Made by a program: the position numbers and the translations under genes. Shown piece by piece: positions 48,021-56,848 of a stretch of DNA of 64,000 nt (position 1 is its first letter; the number at the start of each line of letters is the position of its first letter). Location: positions 1 through 64,000 of the forward strand of contig CAWCCQ010000001.1 in the NCBI GenBank assembly GCA_963794215.1, written 5' to 3'. The DNA is from DATKRB01 sp963794215. Lineage in GTDB: Bacteria; Actinomycetota; Acidimicrobiia; Acidimicrobiales; RAAP-2. The notes below the pieces were generated by a model. The model saw nothing but the letters and a program-made list of their open reading frames with translations. It ran no database searches and was not told the origin of the DNA.

Positions 48021-48692
48021 GTGAGCGAACCCGCCTCGGAGCGCAGCACCTTGCACCGCTACGCACACCGCGCGGCCTACGACCGCGAGACCATCGACGC
48101 CATCTTGGACGAGGGGTTCGTGTGCCACGTCGGTCTGTGCACCGACACGGGCTTCCCCGTCGTCATCCCGCTGGCCTACGGGCGGGACGGCGACACGGTC
48201 TTTCTGCACGGCTCGGCGGCCAGCCGGCTCTTCCGCGGCGCCAAGGCACCCGAAGTCGACATCTGCATGACCGTGACCTTCGTCGACGGCCTGGTGGTGG
48301 CCCGCTCCACCTACAACACCGACATCAACTACCGCTCGGTGGTCATCCTCGGCCGCGCCTCCGAGGTCAAGGACCTCGACGAGAAGCGCCACGGTCTCGA
48401 CCTCATGGTCGACCACATCATCCCGGGTCGCAGCCGCGACGCCCGGCCCCCGACTGAGAAGGAGCTGCGCAGCACCATGCTCTTACGCCTTCCCCTGAGC
48501 GAGTCCTCGGCCAAGGTGCGCACCGGCTTCCCGCACGACGAGGAGGAGGACTACGACCTCGACATCTGGGCCGGCGTTATCCCCTTCACCACCGTAATCG
48601 AGCCACCCGTGGTCGACCCCGCCCTCCGCGTGGCGGCCGAGGTCCCCCCCTACGTCGAGAGTTATCGGCGCCCCATGCCCGTGGCGAGCTGA
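48021..48692 (+). CDS. Pyridoxamine-5'-phosphate-oxidase-family (NimA-like) flavoprotein, 223 aa
   Basis: This is a split-barrel FMN-binding protein. DAILDEGFVCHVGLCTDTGFPVVIPL and LFRGAKAPEVDICMTV are the barrel strands typical of NimA/PPOX relatives, followed by SVVILGRASEVKD. GTG 48021 is preferred because GAAGGAGAG stands ahead; an upstream frame to 47910 lacks one. It is the first gene of the rightward operon with only 3 bases to the next. The exact reaction is unknown; flavin reductase or aldehyde/imine handling is conceivable. Confidence 0.82.
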   Translation: MSEPASERSTLHRYAHRAAYDRETIDAILDEGFVCHVGLCTDTGFPVVIPLAYGRDGDTVFLHGSAASRLFRGAKAPEVDICMTVTFVDGLVVARSTYNTDINYRSVVILGRASEVKDLDEKRHGLDLMVDHIIPGRSRDARPPTEKELRSTMLLRLPLSESSAKVRTGFPHDEEEDYDLDIWAGVIPFTTVIEPPVVDPALRVAAEVPPYVESYRRPMPVAS

Positions 48693-48695
48693 GCT

Positions 48696-49601
48696 ATGTG
48701 TGGCGTCATCGGACTCCTGCTGCGTGACCGCTCCCTCGAACCCCGGCTCGGTTCCCTGCTGGTGCCCATGCTCGAGGCGCTCGACGAGCGCGGACCCGAC
48801 TCTTCGGGCATCGCCCTCTATGCCGACCGCCGATCGGCCTCCGGCCCCCCCACCCTGCGGGTCTCGCTCGGGGCCGACGTCCCTGTTGACTGGGTGGCCG
48901 TCGGCTGCTCCCTGCTCGACCGGTGCCCGACCGGGGCCGCCGTCCAGCGCTTCGGCGTCGGCCTAGTGCTCGATGTGCCCGAAGCCTCACTCGAGGTCGT
49001 GCACGCCTACCTCGCCGAACAGTGGCCCGACGTGCGGGTGCTCGGCAGCGGTTGGAAGCTGCGCGTGCTCAAGGACACCGGGCGGCCCACCGACACCTGC
49101 GCCCGTTTCAGTGTGCGCCACTGGGAGGGCTACCTGGCCATCGCCCACACCCGCATGGCCACCGAGTCGGCCGTCACCGTGCTCCACTCGCACCCCTTTG
49201 TGCCCGACCGCGACCTGTGCGTGGTGCACAACGGCTCCTTCTCCAACTACGCCACCATGCGACGATGCCTACAGGACCAGGGCATCGAATTCGACTCGGA
49301 CAACGACTCCGAGGTGGGCGCCCGTTTCCTAGCCACCCGCCTGGCCGCGGGCGACGACCTCGAGGAGGCCACCCGCTGGGTCATGAAGGAGATGGACGGC
49401 TTCTTCACCCTGGTGATCACGAGCGCCGAGGGCATGTCGGTTGTGCGCGACGCCTTCGCCTGCAAACCGGCCGTGGTGGCCGAGACTCCGGGCTTTGTGG
49501 CCGTGGCCTCCGAGTACCGGGCCCTGGCCGAGCTCCCCGGTATCGCCGACGCCGTCGTCTTCGAGCCCCAACCCGAGGAGGTCTACACATGGACGCGCTG
49601 A
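48696..49601 (+). CDS. mgsA: Class II glutamine amidotransferase subunit (MgsA/GlxB-like), 301 aa
   Basis: This is an N-terminal-nucleophile amidohydrolase. The sequence begins MCGVIGLLLRD, so Cys2 becomes the catalytic N-terminal Cys after Met removal. TRMATESAVTVLHSHPF and CVVHNGSFSNYATMRR are the family Arg and Asn/Gly blocks, and EFDSDNDSEVGARFL a later one. In methylamine users this is subunit A of N-methylglutamate synthase; in rhizobia it is GlxB. ATG 48696 follows the previous stop by 3 bases, and its end overlaps the next gene by 13 bases, so the three subunits are translationally coupled. Confidence 0.85.
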   Translation: MCGVIGLLLRDRSLEPRLGSLLVPMLEALDERGPDSSGIALYADRRSASGPPTLRVSLGADVPVDWVAVGCSLLDRCPTGAAVQRFGVGLVLDVPEASLEVVHAYLAEQWPDVRVLGSGWKLRVLKDTGRPTDTCARFSVRHWEGYLAIAHTRMATESAVTVLHSHPFVPDRDLCVVHNGSFSNYATMRRCLQDQGIEFDSDNDSEVGARFLATRLAAGDDLEEATRWVMKEMDGFFTLVITSAEGMSVVRDAFACKPAVVAETPGFVAVASEYRALAELPGIADAVVFEPQPEEVYTWTR

Positions 49602-50281
49602 ACTGCGACGTGTTGGGTACCCGGTCGGTCAACCAGGCCCTGCGCGCCCTGCCCGCGGGTGGCGGCGCCACCGTGGTGGCCCCCCGGGGTCGCCACAACC
49701 TGGCGGTGGGCCTGGCCGCCCCCGTCACCGTCACCGTCGAAGGGAACGCCGGCTACTTCCTGGGCAGTCTGTGCGGGACCAAGGACGGCGGCGGCCCCGA
49801 CGTCACCGTGCACGGGTTCGTCGGCTGGTCGGTGGGCGAGAACCTCATGGGTGGCACCATCAGGGTCAGGGGTAGCGCGTCCCAAAGCGCCGGGGCCAGC
49901 GCCCACGGTGGCCGCATCGTCATCGAAGGGGACGCCTCATTGCGGGCCGGCATCTCGCTCAAGGGCGGCTGCATCGCCATAGCCGGCGACGCCGGCGCCA
50001 TGACCGGTTTTCTGGCCCAGGCCGGCACCATCCTCATCGGCGGCGATGCCGGCCACGCGCTGGGCGACTCCCTCTACGAGGCCGTCATCTACGTGCAGGG
50101 TTCCATCGCCTCGCTGGGCGCCGACGCCGTGGTCGAGGAGATGACCGGCGGCGACCTGCTGGCTGTCAAACAACTGGTGGCCGACATCGGCTTTGACCAC
50201 ATCGACCCCTCGCGGGTGACCAAGGTGGCCTCGGGCCGCCAGCTCTACCACTTCGCCACCCACAACCACAGCGCCTACTGA
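49589..50281 (+). CDS. mgsB: GXGXG-domain subunit (MgsB/GlxC-like), 230 aa
   Basis: This is a right-handed beta-helix domain homologous to the C-terminal part of glutamate synthase. The repeating pattern is VTVEGNAGYFLG, then GTIRVRGSASQSAG, GRIVIEGDASLRAG, GCIAIAGDAGAMTG and GTILIGGDAGHALG. ATG 49589 follows a GAGGAGG site inside the end of the amidotransferase gene. It forms the middle subunit of the A-B-C set and should bridge the amidotransferase and FMN subunits. Alone it has no catalytic residues. Confidence 0.88.
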   Translation: MDALNCDVLGTRSVNQALRALPAGGGATVVAPRGRHNLAVGLAAPVTVTVEGNAGYFLGSLCGTKDGGGPDVTVHGFVGWSVGENLMGGTIRVRGSASQSAGASAHGGRIVIEGDASLRAGISLKGGCIAIAGDAGAMTGFLAQAGTILIGGDAGHALGDSLYEAVIYVQGSIASLGADAVVEEMTGGDLLAVKQLVADIGFDHIDPSRVTKVASGRQLYHFATHNHSAY

Positions 50282-50288
50282 GAGAGCG

Positions 50289-51635
50289 ATGCCCGACCCG
50301 ACCACGCAGCCCGATAACTACACCTTCACGCCCGACGTCATCGCCCGGGTGCACCAGATGGCTGAGACGGGCCAGTACCCCATCCGCGGCCTGGGCGCCC
50401 GGCGAAAGCTCCCCACCTTCGACGACCTCGTCTTCCTCACCGCCTCCGTCAGCCGCTACCCCCTGGAGGGCTACCGGGAGCGTTGCGATACGGCCACCAC
50501 GCTGGGCACCCGCCACGCCACCAAGCCAATCCAGCTCGATATCCCGATCACCATCGCCGGCATGAGTTTCGGCGCCCTCTCGGCTAGCGCCAAGGAGGCG
50601 CTGGGCCGGGCCGCCACCGAGGTGGGCACCTCGACCACCACGGGCGACGGCGGCATGACGCCTGAGGAGCGCAAGGCCTCGGCCCAACTGGTTTACCAGG
50701 TTCTCCCCTCGCGCTATGGATTCGATCCGGCTGACCTGCGCCAGGCCGACGCCGTCGAGATCGTGGTCGGTCAGGGGGCCAAGCCTGGGGGTGGCGGCTT
50801 GCTGCTCGGCCAGAAGGTGAACGACCGCGTCGCGTCCATGCGCACCCTGCCCCCCGGCATCGACCAGCGCTCGGCCAGCCGGCACCCCGATTGGGTTGGC
50901 CCCGACGACCTGCGCATCAAGATCGAGGAGCTGCGTGAGGCCACTGACTGGGCCATCCCGATCTATGTCAAGATCGGCGCCACCCGGGTCGATCACGACG
51001 TGAAGCTGGCCGTGGCAGCCGGCGCCGACGTCGTCGTGGTCGACGGGATGCAGGGCGGCACCGCGGCCACCCAGGACGTCTTCATCGAACATGCCGGCAT
51101 CCCCACCCTGCCGGCCGTGCGTATGGCCGCAGAGGCCCTACGCGAAATCGGGGCCCGTAACAAGGTCCAGCTGGTCGTCTCGGGCGGCATACGCTCGGGC
51201 GCGGACGTGGCCAAGGCGCTGGCCCTCGGGGCCGACGCCGTCTCCATCGGCGTGGCCGCGCTACTCGCCTTGGGCTGCAACAGCGCTACCTACCGCGACC
51301 CGAACGGCGCCGCCGTCGACGTCTCCAGCGACTACGCCGCGCTCGGCACCCGGCCCGGCGCGTGCGCCCACTGCCACACTGGCTCGTGCCCCGTCGGCAT
51401 CACTACGCAGGACCCCGCGCTCGAAGCGCGGCTCGATTCCGTTCACGCCGCCACCTCGGTGGCTAACTACTTACGCGCCCTTACCATGGAGGTGACCGCG
51501 TTGGCCCGCGCCTGCGGGAAGTCCAGCGTGCATCACCTCGAGCCTGAGGATCTCGCAGCGCTGACGCTTGAGGCCGCCGCAATGGCACGGGTCCCTTTGG
51601 CGGGCACCGGTTCGATCCCGGGCTGGCCGTCCTGA
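50289..51635 (+). CDS. mgsC: FMN/Fe-S glutamate-synthase-like subunit (MgsC/GlxD-like), 448 aa
   Basis: This is the catalytic TIM-barrel subunit related to the GltB synthase domain. ITIAGMSFGALSASAKEALG and TSTTTGDGGMTPEER are the FMN/substrate loops. VEIVVGQGAKPGGGGLLLGQK is the classic glutamate-synthase segment. VVVVDGMQGGTAATQ and VSGGIRSGADVAKALALGA are phosphate-binding strands. CAHCHTGSCPVGI carries the Fe-S cluster Cys. It follows MgsB by 7 bases. In the N-methylglutamate pathway it makes N-methylglutamate from the gamma-glutamyl amide or free amine; here the amine is unknown. Confidence 0.9.
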   Translation: MPDPTTQPDNYTFTPDVIARVHQMAETGQYPIRGLGARRKLPTFDDLVFLTASVSRYPLEGYRERCDTATTLGTRHATKPIQLDIPITIAGMSFGALSASAKEALGRAATEVGTSTTTGDGGMTPEERKASAQLVYQVLPSRYGFDPADLRQADAVEIVVGQGAKPGGGGLLLGQKVNDRVASMRTLPPGIDQRSASRHPDWVGPDDLRIKIEELREATDWAIPIYVKIGATRVDHDVKLAVAAGADVVVVDGMQGGTAATQDVFIEHAGIPTLPAVRMAAEALREIGARNKVQLVVSGGIRSGADVAKALALGADAVSIGVAALLALGCNSATYRDPNGAAVDVSSDYAALGTRPGACAHCHTGSCPVGITTQDPALEARLDSVHAATSVANYLRALTMEVTALARACGKSSVHHLEPEDLAALTLEAAAMARVPLAGTGSIPGWPS

Positions 51636-51640
51636 CGACC

Positions 51641-52834
51641 GTGGGTTCTCCCCGCAGGGCCGAGGTCGTCGTGATCGGTGGCGGCGTGGTGGGTCTCAGC
51701 ACAGCCCGAGCTCTGGTCGAACTCGGGCTGACCGATGTGCTGGTGCTCGAACGCGACAGCGTGGGCTCGGGCGGGAGCGGCAAGTCGAGCGGCATCGTGC
51801 GCTGCCACTACGGCATCCCCTCGCTCGCCGCCATGGCCTGGCGCGCCCTTCCCGTGCTCGAGCACGCGGCCGAGATCCTCGGGGCGCCATCGGGCTACAC
51901 CAACACTGGCTACCTGGTTGGCGTGGGCCAGGAGAACCTCGCCGCACTTCGGGCCAACGTCGCCATGCAGCAGGCCCTCGGCATCCATGTCGCGCTGATG
52001 AGCCCCGACGAGGCCAGCGCCTTGTGGCCCGCCGCCCGGCTCGACGACTTCGCCGAGTTCGCCTACGAACCCCACGGCGGCTTCGGCGACGGCCACCAGA
52101 CGGCACTGGCCTTCGCCACGGCCGCCAAGCGCGGCGGTGGCCACCTGCGCCAGCACGCGCCAGTGGCCTCTGTGGAGGTGCTCGCCGGCCGCACCATCGG
52201 TGTCGTTTTGGCCGACGGCAGCCGCATCGGGGCCGCCCACGTCGTGCTGGCGGCGGGGCCCTGGTCCACCACCCTGGCCGCGGGCGTCGGCATCGACCTG
52301 CCCGTGCGGGCCCAGCGGGCCCAGATCCTCCTTGTCAACCCGGGTCGCCCACCCGGAGCGCTCCCGGTCTTCTCCGACCTGATCTCGCTCCAGTACGTGC
52401 GGACCGAGGGCGACGCGCAAATCCTGCTCGGCGACTCCGACCACTCCGATCCCGAATGGGCCGACCCCGACGACTACCGCGAGCGGGCGAACGACGAAGA
52501 GCTGGCACACGCCGTGCCCAAGTTCACCGACCGCTTCCCCGGATTTGACGGCGCGTCGCTCGCTTCGTCGTACGCCGGCTGTTACGACGTCACCCCCGAC
52601 TACAACCCGGTCATCTCGGCCTCGGCAGTCGAAGGGATCTGGCTCTGCGCCGGCTTCTCGGGCCATGGGTACAAGATCTCGCCGTCGGTCGGCCAGCTCA
52701 TGGCCGACCTGATCACCAGCGGCGCAAGCCGCCATCCCGACATCGACCCCCACGACTTCCGCTGGGGGCGCTTCGCCGAGGAGGACCCGCTGCTCAGCCC
52801 CCACCCCTACGTGGGCGCGGGCCAGATGCGCTGA
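51641..52834 (+). CDS. FAD-dependent amine oxidase (sarcosine-oxidase-beta/MgdA/PuuB-like), 397 aa
   Basis: This is a D-amino-acid-oxidase-fold flavoenzyme. The dinucleotide motif VVVIGGGVVGLSTARAL is at about residues 9-25. SGGSGKSSGIVRCHYG is the typical flavin loop of sarcosine oxidase beta subunits. YDVTPDYNPVIS and CAGFSGHGYKISPSVGQLMAD are the C-terminal FAD contacts. GTG 51641 is 6 bases after the previous stop. It could oxidise N-methylglutamate or a gamma-glutamyl amine, releasing aldehyde. The alpha, gamma and delta subunits of N-methylglutamate dehydrogenase are absent, so it probably works as a single-subunit enzyme. Confidence 0.85.
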   Translation: MGSPRRAEVVVIGGGVVGLSTARALVELGLTDVLVLERDSVGSGGSGKSSGIVRCHYGIPSLAAMAWRALPVLEHAAEILGAPSGYTNTGYLVGVGQENLAALRANVAMQQALGIHVALMSPDEASALWPAARLDDFAEFAYEPHGGFGDGHQTALAFATAAKRGGGHLRQHAPVASVEVLAGRTIGVVLADGSRIGAAHVVLAAGPWSTTLAAGVGIDLPVRAQRAQILLVNPGRPPGALPVFSDLISLQYVRTEGDAQILLGDSDHSDPEWADPDDYRERANDEELAHAVPKFTDRFPGFDGASLASSYAGCYDVTPDYNPVISASAVEGIWLCAGFSGHGYKISPSVGQLMADLITSGASRHPDIDPHDFRWGRFAEEDPLLSPHPYVGAGQMR

Positions 52835-52887
52835 GACCCAGATGCGCACCGCGGATCCTTCTCACCAGGGGCGTAGAGTGACAGGTC

Positions 52888-53628
52888 GTGGCCACTCGCC
52901 CGAGGGCACCCACCCAGTCGCCGCGCGCCGGCGCCCGAGCAACCCCAAGCGGCGCTGGCAGGCCATCCGCCCCCAAGGCCACCGCTACGGCGAAAAAGGC
53001 GCGCAGCGCCGGCGACCACGTGGCCATCGATAACGCCGGGCCCCAGGAGGCCGACAGCCAGCTGGGCCAGGTCATCGCTAACCACGTGCGGGCTCGCCGC
53101 CTCGAGCTCGGACTCAACGGGGGCCAGCTGGCCGAGCGCACGGGCATCTCCAAAGGGATGCTCTCAAAGATCGAGAACGCCCAGACCTCGCCCAGCCTCT
53201 CGACCCTCGAACGCCTGGCCGGAGCGCTCGACATGCCGGTCACCTCGCTCTTCCGTGGCCTGGCCGAAGAGCGCGATGCGATGTTCGTGAAGGCGGGCAG
53301 CGGTCCCGAGATCGTGCGGAAGGGCACCCGGGCCGGCCACACCTACGAGCTGCTGGGCAGTCTGCGCGGGCCATACAAACGAGTAGAGCCACTACTGGTC
53401 AGTCTGGACGAGGAAACCGAGGTCTTCCCGCTCTTCCAGCATTCGGGGATCGAGATCCTCTACATGCTTAGCGGCGTTATGGAGTACGGCTACGGCCGCC
53501 AGCGCTACAAGATGGGGCGGGGCGACACGCTGCAGTTCGAGGGCGACATACCCCACGGACCGACCATGCTGATCAAGCTGCCGATCCGCTTCCTTTCCAT
53601 CACCATTTACAACGGCGAGCGCGGCTGA
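52888..53628 (+). CDS. XRE-cupin transcriptional regulator (PuuR-like), 246 aa
   Basis: The first 50 residues are a low-complexity Ala/Pro/Lys tail. An XRE helix-turn-helix follows (about residues 58-115: GQVIANHVRARRLELGL, AERTGISKGMLSKIENAQTSPSLSTLERLA). The C-terminal cupin covers about residues 165-240 (VFPLFQHSGIEILYMLSG, then GDTLQFEGDIPHGP). Regulators of this build control putrescine and other amine operons and sense the substrate through the cupin. GTG 52888 starts 53 bases after the oxidase gene. It probably controls both divergent promoters at 47.8-48.0 kb. Confidence 0.88.
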   Translation: MATRPRAPTQSPRAGARATPSGAGRPSAPKATATAKKARSAGDHVAIDNAGPQEADSQLGQVIANHVRARRLELGLNGGQLAERTGISKGMLSKIENAQTSPSLSTLERLAGALDMPVTSLFRGLAEERDAMFVKAGSGPEIVRKGTRAGHTYELLGSLRGPYKRVEPLLVSLDEETEVFPLFQHSGIEILYMLSGVMEYGYGRQRYKMGRGDTLQFEGDIPHGPTMLIKLPIRFLSITIYNGERG

Positions 53629-53689
53629 GCCCGGGCGTCATCGGAAGCGTGACGAGGGAGGACGTGCACGACGACCTTGACACGTCGCC

Positions 53690-54481
53690 GTGAGCACCGC
53701 CCCGACCGCCCGCGGCTACGGCCGCGTGCTCGTGTTCCAGCATCACCCCGACGAGCACCCGGGAACGCTCAAACCGTTGCTCGAGGACGCCGGTCTCAGC
53801 CTGACGACGGTCGAACTCGACGCCGGTGAACCGATCCCGGACCTGGCACCCTTCGACCTAATAGTGGCGATGGGCGGCCCTCAGCACGTTTGGCAAGACG
53901 ACCAGCACCCTTGGCTGGCCGAGGAGAAGGCCGCCATCGGGCACTGGGTGACCGAGTTGGATCGGCCCTTCCTGGGCGTGTGCCTGGGCCACCAACTTCT
54001 GGCCGCCGCCCTCGGCGGCACTGTGCAGCCGATGAAGACCAGCGAGATTGGCGTACACAACATCGAACTGACCGCGCAAGCTGGGGGCGACCCCCTCTTC
54101 GGCCACTTGCCGTCCACCCTGAAGGGCTTGCAGTGGCACGCGGCCGAAGTTGTCGAACTCCCGTCCGACACCGCCGTCCTGGCCACCAATGAGCACTCAG
54201 CTGTCCAGGCCATGCGTGTCGGGCAGAGGGCTTACAGCGTGCAATTTCACGTCGAGGTCGGGGTCAACACCGTCCCTAAATGGGCGGCGATCCCTGAGTA
54301 CGAGCGCGAACTGGCCCACCACTTCGGGAGCGCAGAGACGCTCCGGCTCCAGGTCGAGGAGTACCTTGACGCGTTGACGTCCACAGCCGCATCGCTAGTG
54401 CACGGGCTGCTCGACCGCGCGGTCGGCGTCTGGCCGACTCCTAACGGTCCTCGACATCAAACGCGCCATCAACCCAGGTGA
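53690..54481 (+). CDS. Class I glutamine amidotransferase-like hydrolase, 263 aa
   Basis: This is a triad amidotransferase of the GuaA-C26 type. GVCLGHQLLA holds Cys98, and VQFHVEV holds His187 and Glu189. MGGPQHVWQDDQHPWL is the usual oxyanion region. It is free-standing, without a synthetase domain. In a gamma-glutamyl pathway such an enzyme may cleave a gamma-glutamyl amide or acid to return glutamate, as PuuD does, though the sequence is nearer to GuaA-like proteins than to PuuD. It is the last gene of the rightward run, starting at GTG 53690. Confidence 0.82.
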   Translation: MSTAPTARGYGRVLVFQHHPDEHPGTLKPLLEDAGLSLTTVELDAGEPIPDLAPFDLIVAMGGPQHVWQDDQHPWLAEEKAAIGHWVTELDRPFLGVCLGHQLLAAALGGTVQPMKTSEIGVHNIELTAQAGGDPLFGHLPSTLKGLQWHAAEVVELPSDTAVLATNEHSAVQAMRVGQRAYSVQFHVEVGVNTVPKWAAIPEYERELAHHFGSAETLRLQVEEYLDALTSTAASLVHGLLDRAVGVWPTPNGPRHQTRHQPR

Positions 54482-54520
54482 ACTTACACGTGCCCGCTCC
54501 GGTCCAGCCGGAGCCACCTG

Positions 54521-55006
54521 TCAGTTGACGACCGTCTCCTCGGCCACCCGCGACGCGGGCTCGAGCCGACGGCTGACTTTGCGTCCGAACTTGAGTGGCG
54601 CGGGAGCCGTGAGGGTGGGCAAGCCGGTGAGGACGGTCACCCGCTCCCGCATGCCCGTGCCGAACCTGGGCAGAAGACGGCGGCGCTTGGAACCAAAGAC
54701 GATCACGTCGGCACCCCACTCCAGCGCTGATTCGGCGATGCGGGAGTCGATGGTGAAGCAGTTCGCCAGGTAATGGACTCCGTCGGCCCGGATCCCGGCT
54801 CCACGCAGCCGGGCGGTGGCAGCGTCGACAACATTCATGGCCTCGAGCTCAGTCTCCGCGGCGTAACCGCGCCCGCCAACCAGGAGTTCGTTCACGTGGA
54901 CTACTCGCACCTCACTGTCGAGTCGGCGCGCTAGGGCAGAGGTGAAACTCACCGCGGTGTCGCCAGACTCGGTGTTGTCCACAGCCAAGAGGATTCGAGC
55001 GAACAC
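54521..55006 (-). CDS. Universal stress protein, 161 aa
   Basis: This is a single Usp domain: FARILLAVDNTESGDTAVSF is the first strand and nucleotide loop, VRVVHVNELLVGGRGY the second strand, and ADVIVFGSKRRR leads to the terminal helix region RERVTVLTGLP. The GSKRRR segment replaces the usual glycine-rich ATP motif. It converges on the amidotransferase gene. An AAGGAGG ribosome-binding site stands ahead of ATG 55006. Confidence 0.8.
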   Translation of the reverse strand: MFARILLAVDNTESGDTAVSFTSALARRLDSEVRVVHVNELLVGGRGYAAETELEAMNVVDAATARLRGAGIRADGVHYLANCFTIDSRIAESALEWGADVIVFGSKRRRLLPRFGTGMRERVTVLTGLPTLTAPAPLKFGRKVSRRLEPASRVAEETVVN

Positions 55007-55668
55007 TCAAGTCACCTCCTTCCGCCGCTGGTGGCGGCGTCCCTCTTCTTTGTTTCCAACATGTTAACAGACCGGTGTCCTGGTGGGAATCCGGGTTTCC
55101 CATCAATAAAGCCCATTTGATCGAGGCGGCCGGTTACAGGAACCCGTCCAGAACCTCGTCGATCAAGCCGATGCCGGCGCCGGCGGCTTCCTCGTCTCCG
55201 GGCAGATCCCCGACGTAGTACTCGGGGAACTCCGGCACCTGGTTCGTCCCGCACCTTTCGGCGGACGGGCACCGGCTCCTTGCTCACGCCCTTCCGCGTG
55301 CGCACTTTCAAACCACTGTGATCCGAGCCCTAACAGCAAGAGGACCAGCATTCTCGTGCCGAACCTGCATTTTTTATTGGTCGGGAGAGCCCGATTTACG
55401 CGCTCGCTTCAACCGATCCGGTGACGGTGCCGAAAGGCGCAGTGCTGTGGCTGGACGATGACAGTGTTCCTGGCCCGGATAGACGTCCTCCGAGCAGCCA
55501 GCCACCGCCCTTCGGATTGGACCCCATCCTGACGATCGCGAACATCGACCGGCGTCGGAAATTTGGGTGGTCGTCGATCCATCTCGCTGCCGATGACCGC
55601 TACCGGCTCTCAAGGGTTGGATGCCCGACGGTCGGGTTGCCCGACCCTCCGGCCGATGTTACCCGCCG
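55007..55668. other. Intergenic stretch with a possible small coding tail
   Basis: A leftward frame ending at 55134 reads QVPEFPEYYVGDLPGDEEAA, then GLIDEVLDGFL. This looks protein-like, but it lacks a start and continues into an Arg-rich frame (KGVSKEPVPVRRK) only after a frame change near 55255. It may be a short broken gene. The rest shows nothing. Confidence 0.35.
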
Positions 55669-56457
55669 GTGGACTTGACCTGGAAGCTGGGTTCAAGGTT
55701 TACGCTGACGGTCATAACGGGTCTTCGAGTCTCTGAGTTGGCCGAGCGAGCCGGCGTCGCGCCGTCGACGGTGCGGTTTTACGAGCGGGCCGGGCTCCTG
55801 TCCCCCGCCCATCGGGCGCCGAACGGCTACCGAGTGTTCGACGAGTCAGCCCTGGAGGAGCTGGCGTTCGTCAACCGGGCGAAGGGGATCGGGATGAGGC
55901 TCGACGAGATCTCCGATCTCCTGGCCGTCTGGCCGCATGGCGAATGCCGCTCACTGCAGGCCCGCTTGCGGGCCTACTTGGTCGAGCGAATCGTCGAGGT
56001 CCACGAACAGGTGGGTGAGCTGGTCACGTTCGAAATGCAGCTGAGCACCGTGCTCAACCGACTCTCGGCCCGGGACCCCGGACCTGAACGCTGCGGAAAG
56101 GGGTGCGGCTGCGAGGCCGACCTCGACGTCTCGTCCGAGGTTGCAAAGTCCGACCCCCGGCCCTGGGGCTGTTCGCTCGACGTCGATGACCTCGTCGCTC
56201 GGGTGTCCGAGTGGCGTGCCCTGGCCGCGAGTTCGGTATCGTCGGAACACGTGGGTGGAGGGGTGCGGTTCGTCTTCGGGGCCGATCCCGTGCTGATCGC
56301 GAACCTCGCTCGACTGTGCGCCGCCGAGACGGCCTGCTGTGCACAGATGCGCCTCGTCATGGAATTCACCGCCGATCAGGTGACGTTGACCGCCGAGGCG
56401 CCGGGCGCGCCTGAGGTTCCGAATGCGTTATTCCCGGCCGCCCCAGATGGTCCATGA
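55669..56457 (+). CDS. MerR-family metal-responsive regulator with Cys-rich extension, about 262 aa
   Basis: This is a DNA-distorting activator. The winged helix is clear (RVSELAERAGVAPSTVRFYERAGLL, then NGYRVFDESALEELAFV), followed by a long dimer helix. Cys residues at GECRSLQ and the cluster CGKGCGCEAD suggest metal or metalloid sensing. The C-terminal domain ends ETACCAQMRLVMEFTADQVTL, another CC pair seen in actinobacterial MerR relatives. No ATG or GTG lies just ahead of the helix-turn-helix. GTG 55669 and ATG 55621 are in frame, but both lie upstream of or within the promoter. It precedes a BASS-type transporter. Confidence 0.8.
   Translation: MDLTWKLGSRFTLTVITGLRVSELAERAGVAPSTVRFYERAGLLSPAHRAPNGYRVFDESALEELAFVNRAKGIGMRLDEISDLLAVWPHGECRSLQARLRAYLVERIVEVHEQVGELVTFEMQLSTVLNRLSARDPGPERCGKGCGCEADLDVSSEVAKSDPRPWGCSLDVDDLVARVSEWRALAASSVSSEHVGGGVRFVFGADPVLIANLARLCAAETACCAQMRLVMEFTADQVTLTAEAPGAPEVPNALFPAAPDGP
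55675..55706 (+). promoter_or_regulatory. MerR-type operator-promoter
   Basis: TTGACC (55675-55680) and TACGCT (55701-55706) are 20 bases apart, the over-long spacing that MerR activators correct. Between them lies the imperfect dyad ACCT-N14-AGGT at 55678-55699 with inner GGAAG/GTTCA-like arms. Confidence 0.7.
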
Positions 56458-56848
56458 CCGTGTTCCGAGGCGTCAACGTGGCGATGGCCTTCGCATTGCT
56501 GGTGTAGGCGATGAGCCGTGTGTTGATCGCCCTCGTGGCCCGAATGCCATCAGGACTGGCCAGCACGCGCCTGGATCCTGGCGGACCGAGTCGACCAGCT
56601 TCGAATGACCTCTGACCTCGCCTGCGAGAACGAACTCTTGAATACCCTGGGCGCTGTTCTCACGACCCAGTTGGCCGCTCGGGCCTGGCGGGTAGTGGCC
56701 GATGCCACTGCCCGAACACGGAGGGAGCGCTGGCTGGAGGACGTCACTGTGCCCCGGGCCTATTGCACTGTTGAGGGCGCAATCATGGTGTCGATCGGCT
56801 CTTAGGTGGCAACGTCGAGTGCGAGCCGGCGCTAACGGTCGGGCTGAC
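56458..56848. other. Stretch between MerR and transporter genes, possibly eroded
   Basis: A rightward frame 56605-56805 (LACENELLNTLGAVLTTQLA) is open but of no known family. No clear gene. Confidence 0.35.

Noticed and set aside
48923..50281. A 452-aa frame reading through the class II amidotransferase into the GXGXG gene
   Set aside because: Only the part from 49589 is real; the upstream part is an out-of-frame reading of the amidotransferase gene, rich in Arg.
50289..51635. Ordinary glutamate synthase (GltB) for ammonia assimilation
   Set aside because: The amidotransferase, GXGXG and FMN domains are on three separate small genes and no GltD is present, which is the Mgs/Glx arrangement.
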